Source: Phycisphaerae bacterium (GTDB lineage Bacteria > Planctomycetota > Phycisphaerae > UBA1845 > Fen-1342). From it: 11,026 bases of DNA. Positions 1-6,683 of this stretch are shown here, one piece after another (within the stretch, counting starts at the first letter, position 1; each line of letters starts with the position of its first letter). The stretch spans positions 1 to 11,026 of the forward strand of contig JALSRY010000462.1 of assembly GCA_026984555.1 (NCBI GenBank), written 5' to 3'. Made by a program: the position numbers and the translations under genes. Under the pieces are notes generated by a model. The model was not told the DNA's origin. It did no database searches and was given only the letters and a program-made list of their open reading frames with translations.

Positions 1-2
1 CG

Positions 3-1106
3 GTCGGTGACAATCTCACCGACCTATCCGCCAACGCCACCCCCCCCGCGCAGATTCAGGCGTTCGGCTATCCGGGCGACTGGCTGATCCGCTGCGCCAC
101 CGCCGCACGCGACTGCAACGCCAACGACGTGTTCGACACCTGCGACATCACGAACGGAACGTCCAACGATTTCGACGGCGATGCGGTCCCCGATGAATGC
201 CAGCCCGAGTTCCACGCGACGCTCACGCTGACCACCGACGCCACCTGCTACCAGACCGGCGATATCGTGACCGTCCACATCAACCTCGCGGATGCGGGGC
301 AGGAGATCGTGGGGGGACAGTTCTTTTTCCAGTACGATCCCACGCGGTTGACGCTCGTCTCCGCCGACCCCGCCGACCCGAACGCCGTCGATCCGAACGA
401 TCCCTTCGAGGTCGAGATCTTCGAGCACGACGACGCCAGCCTCGGCACGCTCGATTACGCCGTCTCGGCCCCCGCCGGCGCCGCGGGGACGACCGGCAGC
501 GTCGCGATGGCGACCCTGAAATTCATGGCACAAAGCGAGTATTGCGATTCGGCGGGGCTCGTCGCGTTTCGAGCCAACGACCCGCCAACCCGCCTCTCCG
601 GCCAGTCCGGCGCCGAGGTCTTCGTGAGCACGACCGACCTGCCCGCGATCACGATCGACGGCGTGCCCCCCGTGCTCTCGCCACCCTCCGACCAAACGCG
701 TTTCACGGATCCCGGCCAGTGCACCGTCACGTTCGACCCCGGTACGGCAACCGCGTCGGACAACTGCACACCGACCGAACAGCTCGACCTGAGCTGGCAA
801 CGTAGCGACGGCGCGGCCAGCCTCACCGAACCCTACGACGCCGCCGACTCCCCCATCGTCATCACCTGGCACGCCGGCGACGCCTGCGGCGCCGAGGCCA
901 CCGCGACCACCACCATCACCGTGCGGCTGTGGGCCGACCTCGACGGCGACGCGGACGTGGATCTCGCCGATCTGGCGATCATGCTCGCCAATTACGGCGC
1001 CGGCGCGGGGATGACGTACGACGAAGGCGACCTCGACGGTGACGGCGACGTGGACCTCGCCGACCTCGCCGAGTTGCTCGCAAACTACGGCCTCAGTTGC
1101 GGATAG
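3..1106 (+). CDS. Secreted cohesin/HYR/dockerin multidomain protein, 3' part (5' end outside window)
   Basis: The reading frame is open from the left edge to a TAG at 1104-1106, so the true start lies outside; the GTG at 129 is only an internal codon. Visible domains in order: a Cys/Asp-rich calcium-binding-like repeat typical of planctomycetes (nt about 105-205, containing NGTSNDFDGDAVPDEC); a cohesin-like beta domain (about 210-650, with VGGQFFFQYDPTRLTLVSAD); a HYR-like Ig-fold domain (about 660-925, with CTVTFDPGTATASDNC); and a C-terminal dockerin type I with two Asp-rich loops (936-1091), followed by the ending LSCG. Such proteins are normally exported and act at the cell surface or outside. 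The signal peptide, if any, is not in view. No catalytic domain is visible, so the role is probably adhesion or scaffolding by analogy. Having a cohesin-like and a dockerin module in one chain would in principle allow self-association. The domain calls are strong; the biological role is unknown. A run of eight C at 40-47 is a possible indel site, but the frame reads sensibly on both sides. Confidence 0.9.
   Translation, partial: VGDNLTDLSANATPPAQIQAFGYPGDWLIRCATAARDCNANDVFDTCDITNGTSNDFDGDAVPDECQPEFHATLTLTTDATCYQTGDIVTVHINLADAGQEIVGGQFFFQYDPTRLTLVSADPADPNAVDPNDPFEVEIFEHDDASLGTLDYAVSAPAGAAGTTGSVAMATLKFMAQSEYCDSAGLVAFRANDPPTRLSGQSGAEVFVSTTDLPAITIDGVPPVLSPPSDQTRFTDPGQCTVTFDPGTATASDNCTPTEQLDLSWQRSDGAASLTEPYDAADSPIVITWHAGDACGAEATATTTITVRLWADLDGDADVDLADLAIMLANYGAGAGMTYDEGDLDGDGDVDLADLAELLANYGLSCG
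936..1091 (+). repeat. Duplicated dockerin calcium-binding segment (two 63-nt units)
   Basis: Units at 936-998 and 1029-1091 are in-frame imperfect direct repeats; by hand 50 of 63 bases match and 18 of 21 residues match. Each encodes DLDGD(A/G)DVDLADLA followed by xxLANYG, the EF-hand-like calcium loop plus helix of a type I dockerin. Most base differences are synonymous or conservative, so both copies look functional. The 30-nt spacer encodes a short Gly/Ala/Tyr/Asp-rich linker. Confidence 0.9.
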
Positions 1107-1116
1107 TGCCCCCTTC

Positions 1117-1130
1117 TTCGGCGCGCCGAA
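1117..1130. terminator. Perfect 14-nt palindrome between convergent genes, possible weak terminator
   Basis: TTCGGCGCGCCGAA is a perfect inverted repeat in the 47-nt gap between the stop of the cohesin/dockerin gene (1106) and the stop of the DUF1294 gene (1154). It can fold into a 5-bp stem with a CGCG loop. The position between convergent genes suits a bidirectional terminator, but there is no T-run on either side and the stem is short. In GC-rich DNA such palindromes also arise by chance, so this is weak. Confidence 0.25.
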
Positions 1131-1153
1131 CCCGGCGTTCGACTCCGGTTCAC

Positions 1154-1513
1154 TCAGGTGCCCCGGGCCAGGCGCCACCATGCCACCAGCGCCACGGCCT
1201 GCAATCCCGCCACGACCCAGAATGTCGTCTGGAACCCGCGTTTGATCGTCTTGTGCCGGAGCAGGTGTTGGGCCACCAGTGCCGCGGGCGTTCCGCCGAC
1301 CAGCGCCCACGCGTGCAACAACCGCTCGGGCACGCGCCGCCGCTGCCGCCGCGCCGCGGCCTTGTCCCACGCATACAGCGCAAATGTTGCGCCGTTGACC
1401 GCGACGAGGTACGCCGCCAACGCGGACATCCCCCACCTGACACCCAACAGCACCGCCCCTCCCGCGGCGGGCAGGACGCTGGCCAGACCGAAGTGCATGG
1501 TTGCGTTTTTCAT
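1154..1513 (-). CDS. DUF1294 family small membrane protein
   Basis: This 119-residue protein matches the DUF1294 pattern well: an N40-x-x-T-F-x-L-Y-x-x-D50-K51 segment followed by AA-R-R, then R-x-P62-E63-x-x-L, a GG-x-x-A-A-L-x-A-Q stretch (73-82), H87-K88-T89-x-K91-x-x-F94, and a final hydrophobic helix (about 98-114). Several membrane helices are expected: about 9-25, 30-48, 64-84 and 98-114, with a basic loop after D50-K51. The function of DUF1294 proteins is not established; some occur fused to cold-shock or other small domains. I chose the ATG at 1513 because it puts a short polar stretch before the first helix. The same frame is open upstream to 1606, but that part would be Arg/Pro/Cys-rich and would run into the metallopeptidase gene. 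A second ATG at 1498 is also possible; no clear Shine-Dalgarno sequence separates them. It lies 58 nt downstream of the metallopeptidase gene on the same strand and may be co-transcribed. Confidence 0.87.
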   Translation of the reverse strand: MKNATMHFGLASVLPAAGGAVLLGVRWGMSALAAYLVAVNGATFALYAWDKAAARRQRRRVPERLLHAWALVGGTPAALVAQHLLRHKTIKRGFQTTFWVVAGLQAVALVAWWRLARGT

Positions 1514-1571
1514 GTTCCGATAGCCCGACGCCCTTTCACAGGCCGCGTAGCCGGGAGGTTCGCAGCGGGGC

Positions 1572-2234
1572 TCAGGTTCCCCGCCCGTTTTCGTTGCCGA
1601 TGGCACCTCGCGGGTTGGCGCGCGACCGGCCGGGGCACTTTGCGATTGCTGGTCGGGGGCCTGGACGCCCGACCGGCACGCCCCGAATCGTTACGGGTAT
1701 CTCACCACACAGCGGCAGCCGCATCTGCCGCTCCGTCGGAGCAGCGGCAACGAATGCGTGGAGATTCTGGAAGTCCCACGTCTCGCGCGCCACCGGCCGG
1801 CCACGCGCATCCCGCAATCGGCAGCCGTATTCGTCCACGAGTACCCGTGTAGCGAACCGGTCGCACATCGCTTCCTTGCGCCGGGGCGATCGCCCGGCCA
1901 GCTTGATGAGATAGTGGTAGAGCTCGTGGAGATAGACGAACAGGACGAGTTGTTCGGCATCGGCGACGGTGAGGTAATAGATCTCGCGACGCCAACCGCC
2001 GCGGGTCGTGCGGGCCTTCGCGATCCCCGTTCCGAGCGTGTAGGGATAACGATTGTTGCGCCCGAGGTTTACGTAGATAACCGCGTCATGGTAGTAGCAT
2101 GTGCCCGAGAAATCGGCACCGCGACTGTAGCGCACGGCAACCGTGAGGCGATCGTGGCGGTACGGCGTCGTGTGCCGGAGGAGCATCGCATAGAGCCGGG
2201 CGTCGCTCAACTGCGTGGAATTGCGGAAATTCAT
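1572..2234 (-). CDS. Putative zinc metallopeptidase-like protein (HExxH), hypothetical
   Basis: A 220-residue protein. Around residues 97-125 it has LFVYLHELYHYLIKL followed by RRKEAMCDRFA. H103-E104-x-x-H107 is a zinc-binding HExxH motif, and E121 with D125 fits the downstream 'ExxxDxFA' helix of gluzincin-like or SprT-like peptidases, E121 being the likely third ligand. The N-terminus (MNFRNSTQLSDARLYAMLLR) resembles uncharacterised HExxH proteins whose domain begins 'FRNSSxxxxxE'. No signal peptide or membrane helix is seen, so a cytoplasmic location is likely. The C-terminal 40 or so residues are rich in Gly, Arg and Pro and probably disordered. The ATG at 2234 was chosen because the open frame above it (to 2474) encodes Arg/Gly-rich, non-protein-like sequence and would overlap the oligopeptidase start. 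The only purine-rich stretch before the ATG lies very close to it, so the start is moderately sure. The substrate is unknown, and peptidase activity is inferred from the motif alone. Confidence 0.75.
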   Translation of the reverse strand: MNFRNSTQLSDARLYAMLLRHTTPYRHDRLTVAVRYSRGADFSGTCYYHDAVIYVNLGRNNRYPYTLGTGIAKARTTRGGWRREIYYLTVADAEQLVLFVYLHELYHYLIKLAGRSPRRKEAMCDRFATRVLVDEYGCRLRDARGRPVARETWDFQNLHAFVAAAPTERQMRLPLCGEIPVTIRGVPVGRPGPRPAIAKCPGRSRANPRGAIGNENGRGT

Positions 2235-2460
2235 CCCTCGTCGGCCTCGCCTGCCTGCCCCATCCCGATGACAACCATGAGTATGCCTCCCGCGAGCGAC
2301 CGAGGCAAGCGAACGAAACCGCGACGACCCCGTCCGATCGGCAGGTATGATCGGCGGGTGGTCAGGCGCTGCCCCCGGTGGTAGGCTCTTGCGCAGCGTT
2401 GTTTCCGCCGGCAGGAACCCGTATCGCAGGCAAACGAGTACGCCGGGGAGGTTGCCCATC
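2235..2460. other. 226-nt divergent intergenic region
   Basis: This gap separates the divergently oriented metallopeptidase gene (start 2234, minus) and oligopeptidase gene (GTG 2461, plus), so it should hold promoters for both. The best -10-like match on the plus strand is TATGAT at 2346-2351, without a convincing -35 box 16-18 nt upstream. TTGTTT at 2399-2404 and TATCGC at 2422-2427 are 17 nt apart but match consensus in only three positions each. I saw no clear operator or riboswitch. Confidence 0.4.
2445..2451 (+). promoter_or_regulatory. Shine-Dalgarno of the prolyl oligopeptidase gene
   Basis: GGGGAGG lies 9 nt before the GTG at 2461. It decides the start: the upstream in-frame ATG at 2347 lacks such a site and would put 38 Arg/Gly-rich residues in front of what is otherwise a normal signal peptide. 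Confidence 0.75.
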
Positions 2461-4656
2461 GTGCCCAAGACCATCTTGCGATTCGCATGGATACCGCTCG
2501 CGGTCGGGCTTCTGCTCGGCCCCGCCGCTTCGGCGGGCCGTCCACCCTATCCGCCGACACGCACCGAGCCCGTCTCGGAGGTCATCCACGGCGTCCGCGT
2601 CGACGATCCCTATCGCTGGTTGGAAAACACACGGTCGCAGGAGGTTCAGGAGTGGATCGCGCGTCAAAACGCCCTGACGCGCGACATGCTCGACCAGTTT
2701 CCCGCAGTTCGCCGCAAACTCGCCCAGCGCCTTGCGCAACTCTACGCGGCGCCGACCGTCTCCTCGCCCCTGATCCGCGGCAAGCGCTATTTCACCACCC
2801 GCCGCACCGCCGGACAGAATCACGCGGTCATATATGTCCGCCAGGGACGGTTCGACGCGCCGCCGCTGGCCGTCTTGAACCCCAACGACTTCAGCGCGGA
2901 CGGGACGGTGGCCCTGGACTGGTGGTTTCCCTCGCCCGATGGTTCGCTGATCGCGTACGGCAAGTCGGCCTCGGGCAGCGAGATGAGCACCTTGTACGTG
3001 CGCGACGTGGCGACGGGCCGAGACACGGGGCTGGCCATTCCGCATACGCGCTCGTGCACGGTGGCGTGGGATGGGGACGGACGGGGCTTTCTCTACACGC
3101 GCTATCCCGAGCCCGGCAGCGTGCCTCCGGGCGAAGAGGTCTACCACCGCACGGTGTACCACCACCGGCTGGGGCGTCCCTGGCGTGATGACCCCGCCTG
3201 TTGGGGGCGCGACCGTCCGAAAGAGGAATGGCCGGTCGTGTACCCGTCGAGCGATTTCCGTCACCAGTTCCTGCTGATCGAGCGCGGCTGGAGCCGACAA
3301 GACCTCTACCTGCGTGAGGCCGGGACGGAGCGGTTCCGGCCGATCGCCGTGGGGCTCAACGCCCGTCACCAGGCGGACACGCTGGGCGACCGGCTGGTGA
3401 TTCTGACCAACTATCAGGCCCCGCGTTACCGGGTCGTCACCGCCCCGCTCGACCATCCCGGTCCGAACCACTGGAAGGAGATCATCCCGCAGCAGGCGGG
3501 GGTGATCGAAAGCTTGCACGTCGTGGGGGGCAAGCTGGTGGCGGCGGTGTCGGAAAACGCGTATTCACGATTACTGATCTTCGAGCCCGACGGCACGCCG
3601 ATCACCGAGGTCGAGCTGCCCGCGCTGGGCACCGTGCTGGATATCCACGGCCGGCCCGACGGCCACGCGCTGTTTTTCCGGTTCGAGTCACTCGCTTACC
3701 CGCCGGCGATCTTCCGCTACGACCTGGGCACACATCGGCTGGAAAAGGTGGACGCATTGCAGGTCGCGTTCGACCCCGCGCGCTTCGAAACGCGCCAGGT
3801 CTGGTTCGAGTCCCGAGATGGCACGCGCGTGCCGATGTTCGTTTTCTGCCGCGCCGGCCTCAAGCTCGACGGTACCCACCCGGCGGTGCTCTACGGCTAC
3901 GGCGGCTTCAACATTTCGATCCGCCCGAGGTTCATCCGCCACGCCATTCCGTTCGTCGAGTCCGGCGGGGTCTACGCGTTGGCGAACCTGCGCGGCGGGG
4001 GTGAGTTTGGCGAGCAGTGGCACCAGGCCGGCATGCTCGACAAGAAACAGAACGTCTTCGACGACATGGCCGCCGCCGCCCGGAAGCTCGTCACCGAGGG
4101 CTACACCCGCCCGGAACGCCTCGGACTGCGCGGCGGCAGCAACGGCGGATTGTTGATCGGCGCGATGATCACGCAACATCCCGACCTGTTCCAGGCGGCG
4201 TTGTGCGCCGTGCCGCTGCTCGACATGGTGCGTTACCACCGCTTTTCGATCGCGCGCCTCTGGATCCCGGAGTACGGTTCGGCCGAAGACCCCGAGCAGT
4301 TCAAGTTTCTCTACGCCTACTCGCCGTACCACCATGTCCGCGACGGAGTGGCCTACCCGGCGGTGCTGCTGACGACGGCGGAATCCGACTCGCGCGTCGA
4401 TCCGATGCACGCGCTCAAGATGGCGGCTCGCCTCCAGGCGGCGACGTCGTCCGACCGCCCGATCCTGTTGTGGGTGGAACGCAACGCCGGTCACGGCAAG
4501 GGCAAACCGCTCGCCAAGCGGATCGACGAACACCTCGACGAGTGGACGTTTTTCACGTGGCAGCTTGGGATGATTCCCGCCGCCGGCGCCGATACTCCTC
4601 CGCCGGCACCGCCAGCATCTTCTCGATCAGCGGCCGATACTCCGGCCCGCCGTTGA
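2461..4656 (+). CDS. Prolyl oligopeptidase, S9A family, exported
   Basis: A serine peptidase that cleaves short peptides after proline. From the GTG at 2461 it is 731 residues, close to the usual size plus a signal peptide. Residues 1-25 form a signal peptide (PKTILRF, hydrophobic core, cleavage likely after AASA), so it probably acts in the periplasm or outside. The mature N-terminus starts with the peptidase S9 N-terminal signature (DDPYRWLEN), then a beta-propeller and a C-terminal alpha/beta-hydrolase domain. The catalytic triad is complete: Ser560 in GGSNGG, Asp643 in ESDSRVDP and His678 in NAGHGKGKP, with spacing like that of pig prolyl oligopeptidase (554/641/680 from memory). The Arg two residues after Asp643, used by the family in substrate binding, is also kept. 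The last 27 or so residues, after the hydrolase fold, are Pro/Ala/Ser-rich and are encoded opposite the end of the radical SAM gene (104-nt tail-to-tail overlap). Oligopeptidase B and other S9 members are less likely given overall similarity to the prolyl type. Confidence 0.97.
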   Translation: MPKTILRFAWIPLAVGLLLGPAASAGRPPYPPTRTEPVSEVIHGVRVDDPYRWLENTRSQEVQEWIARQNALTRDMLDQFPAVRRKLAQRLAQLYAAPTVSSPLIRGKRYFTTRRTAGQNHAVIYVRQGRFDAPPLAVLNPNDFSADGTVALDWWFPSPDGSLIAYGKSASGSEMSTLYVRDVATGRDTGLAIPHTRSCTVAWDGDGRGFLYTRYPEPGSVPPGEEVYHRTVYHHRLGRPWRDDPACWGRDRPKEEWPVVYPSSDFRHQFLLIERGWSRQDLYLREAGTERFRPIAVGLNARHQADTLGDRLVILTNYQAPRYRVVTAPLDHPGPNHWKEIIPQQAGVIESLHVVGGKLVAAVSENAYSRLLIFEPDGTPITEVELPALGTVLDIHGRPDGHALFFRFESLAYPPAIFRYDLGTHRLEKVDALQVAFDPARFETRQVWFESRDGTRVPMFVFCRAGLKLDGTHPAVLYGYGGFNISIRPRFIRHAIPFVESGGVYALANLRGGGEFGEQWHQAGMLDKKQNVFDDMAAAARKLVTEGYTRPERLGLRGGSNGGLLIGAMITQHPDLFQAALCAVPLLDMVRYHRFSIARLWIPEYGSAEDPEQFKFLYAYSPYHHVRDGVAYPAVLLTTAESDSRVDPMHALKMAARLQAATSSDRPILLWVERNAGHGKGKPLAKRIDEHLDEWTFFTWQLGMIPAAGADTPPPAPPASSRSAADTPARR

Positions 4657-6625
4657 GCGTGCAGAACGGGTAGATGCCGTCGGGGGTGCTGTAGAGGATC
4701 ACGCAGCGCCGGATGCGCTCGGTGTCGTAGTTGTAGCGGTCCATGAAGTGCATGCCGGCGGCCATGAGCGTGCGCAGCTTGCGCTTGCCTTTTTCGCCGC
4801 GGCCCTCGGCCTTGTTGGTCATGCCGCGCAGGGCGCTGATGAACGTCAGCGGGTTGATCCGCCGGTTCATTTCCCGCCAATTGTAGCTCTTGAGGAACAC
4901 CCAGCAGATTTCGAGCTTGTCGAGCCAGTTGGCTTTGCCGTCGTCGCGCCGGCCGGTGATCTTGAAGTACAGCTCGTTCATCCCGCCGAAAAGCTTGAAG
5001 ATGTCGAACATCTTGGGGATCGGGACGACCTCTTTGTCGGGCGTGACGAAGAAATACGTGCCGAAGGCGCAGTCGCTGTGGCAGCTCGGGCGGATCTTCG
5101 GCTTGCCGTCGAGCGTCTGCATGATCCGGCTGAGCGGCGTGATCACGCTCAGCGGGAACATGTCCCGCATCGGGTCGGCCCCGCTGACCTCCGCGATGTC
5201 CCGCGCCAGGTCGCCCAGCGTGTAGCGCATCTCGTCGAGCTTGTGCTGCTCGATCCGCCCGGTAATCGAAACCGGCTGGTAGCTGATCGCGCTGATGACG
5301 TGAGCGTTGTCGGCGGCGAAACGGAAAATCTTGCCCACCTGGTCGTTGTTGAAGTTGTTGATGATCGTCGGAACCAGGCACACCTTGATGTCGTTGGCGG
5401 CACAGTTGTCGATACAGCGCAGCTTCTTGTCGAGCAGGTCGGCGGCCCGCACCTGCCGGTAAATCTCCGGCTCCACCCCGTCAAACTGGAGATAGATCGT
5501 GTGCAAACCCGCTTCGGCCGCGCGGCGGGCGAACGCCGGATCGGCCAGCTTGATACCGTTGGTCGCGATCTGGACGTGCGAAAACCCCATACGGTTGGCC
5601 TGCGCCACGATCCGGTGAAAATCGGGGTGCAGCGTCGGCTCGCCCCCCGTGAACTGAATCGCCGTCGCCGGATAGGGGTGCTGGTTGCGCAGGGCCTGGA
5701 GATACTCGACGACCATGTCGTAGTCGGGCTCGGCGACGTAGCCGGCGGCGTTGGCGTTGGCGAAACAGACCGGGCACTTCAGGTTGCAACGGTTGGTCAG
5801 GTCGATCTGCGCCAGGCACGACGCGCTGTGGTGCTGGTTGCACAACCCGCAATCGCTCGGGCAGTTCGCCGCCCCGGAAACCTGCGGCTCGTAGACACCG
5901 CGCTCGTCCTGCCAGGCGCTGCGTGTCCCCTTGAGGTACATCTCGACGTTGGTGTTGATCTTGTCACGAAAGTAGCCGTGCTCGGGACAGGTCTTCTCGA
6001 TCCACACGATTCGATCGCGGACGAAGTAGCGCCCGAGGATCATGCAGCGGCACTCGGGGCAGAGCGTCTCGACCGTCTTGGGCAACTCCTGCACGATCGG
6101 GCGGATCGGCGCGCCGGTGTGGGTCGTCGCCGGCTGATGGGGCCGGTCGCGACCGGCCGGGTTCTTCACGAACAGCACGTCGTGGTGCCGCTCGCGCACG
6201 CGGCCACAAGCCGGGCAGTCGAGTTCGAGATAGATGGCGTCTTCGCCGCCGTCGTAGATCAGCCGGCCCTCCACCACCTCGCCGCAACCCGCACACGTCC
6301 AGCGGCCCTCCCACGGCAACCCGTCCGTGCCCTTTTGCACCGGCGAATACTTGCGCAGCGAAAGCTTGAAACGCTCGAGTTCGGTCCGGGCGTCCTCGGC
6401 CCGCACGGCATCTCGCGCGATCGTATCGATCGGCCGGTGGAGCAATCCCGAGTGCTGTCGGCCGTCCGGGGCGATCGGCGGCGCGGCGGGCTCGGGCGGG
6501 GCGGCGGGGTCGATCACGTGCAGGTGGCATACGTGGTCCATGTCGGCGTCGCGCGGTCCCAACGGTTCCAGTGCCGCCGACCTGCCCCCGTGCTTCACCT
6601 GCTGTTGCGTATCCGACCGCGCCAT
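4553..6625 (-). CDS. Radical SAM protein, tetraether lipid synthase (Tes/MJ0619)-like, multi-cluster
   Basis: A 690-residue protein. The radical SAM cluster motif is Cys280-x3-Cys284-x2-Cys287 (TNRCNLKCPVCF), followed by the FTGGEPTLHPDF motif that helps bind SAM. Just before it is Cys255-PSD-Cys259-GL-Cys262 plus Cys270, the 'CPxDCGLCxxH' signature I associate with the MJ0619/Tes family. Further upstream are two ribbon-like metal sites: Cys111/114 with Cys137/140, and Cys189/192/194 with Cys213 and His216 (TCPEHG). Cys515, Cys519 and Cys655 near the C-terminus could hold another cluster. Archaeal Tes joins the tails of two ether lipids by C-C bond formation between unactivated carbons; related bacterial proteins have been implicated in membrane-spanning lipids. 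The first 100 residues are Pro/His-rich and not recognised. No signal peptide or membrane helix is visible. The ATG at 6625 is preferred over a GTG at 6631 because of Shine-Dalgarno spacing. It is third in the minus-strand run, 58 nt after the dehydratase-like gene. Family membership is strong; the lipid substrate is inference. Confidence 0.93.
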   Translation of the reverse strand: MARSDTQQQVKHGGRSAALEPLGPRDADMDHVCHLHVIDPAAPPEPAAPPIAPDGRQHSGLLHRPIDTIARDAVRAEDARTELERFKLSLRKYSPVQKGTDGLPWEGRWTCAGCGEVVEGRLIYDGGEDAIYLELDCPACGRVRERHHDVLFVKNPAGRDRPHQPATTHTGAPIRPIVQELPKTVETLCPECRCMILGRYFVRDRIVWIEKTCPEHGYFRDKINTNVEMYLKGTRSAWQDERGVYEPQVSGAANCPSDCGLCNQHHSASCLAQIDLTNRCNLKCPVCFANANAAGYVAEPDYDMVVEYLQALRNQHPYPATAIQFTGGEPTLHPDFHRIVAQANRMGFSHVQIATNGIKLADPAFARRAAEAGLHTIYLQFDGVEPEIYRQVRAADLLDKKLRCIDNCAANDIKVCLVPTIINNFNNDQVGKIFRFAADNAHVISAISYQPVSITGRIEQHKLDEMRYTLGDLARDIAEVSGADPMRDMFPLSVITPLSRIMQTLDGKPKIRPSCHSDCAFGTYFFVTPDKEVVPIPKMFDIFKLFGGMNELYFKITGRRDDGKANWLDKLEICWVFLKSYNWREMNRRINPLTFISALRGMTNKAEGRGEKGKRKLRTLMAAGMHFMDRYNYDTERIRRCVILYSTPDGIYPFCTLNGGPEYRPLIEKMLAVPAEEYRRRRRESSQAAT

Positions 6626-6634
6626 GAACACCTG

Positions 6635-6640
6635 CTCCTT
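6635..6640 (-). promoter_or_regulatory. Shine-Dalgarno of the radical SAM gene
   Basis: AAGGAG on the minus strand lies 9 nt before the ATG at 6625 but only 3 nt before the alternative GTG at 6631. This favours the ATG as the start. Confidence 0.7.
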
Positions 6641-6683
6641 CGTTCGCGGATGCCTGTCCCCGCCTGTGCGCCTGGCATTCTAC

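Noticed and set aside
24..1436. Long open frame on the minus strand opposite the cohesin/dockerin and DUF1294 genes
   Set aside because: Gly/Arg/Val-rich composition without recognisable domains; it is the antisense shadow of a gene with clear domain content in a GC-rich genome.
2347..2460. Upstream in-frame ATG giving a 769-residue oligopeptidase
   Set aside because: It adds 38 basic residues before a normal signal peptide and lacks a ribosome binding site; the GTG at 2461 has GGGGAGG 9 nt upstream.
2362..3519. 385-codon minus-strand open frame within the oligopeptidase gene
   Set aside because: Antisense to the propeller domain of a clear S9A peptidase; Arg/Val/Gly-rich and without motifs.
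6641..6683. Terminator between the dehydratase-like and radical SAM genes
   Set aside because: Only a 5-bp ATGCC/GGCAT pairing with a 19-nt loop and no T-run was found, so co-transcription seems more likely.
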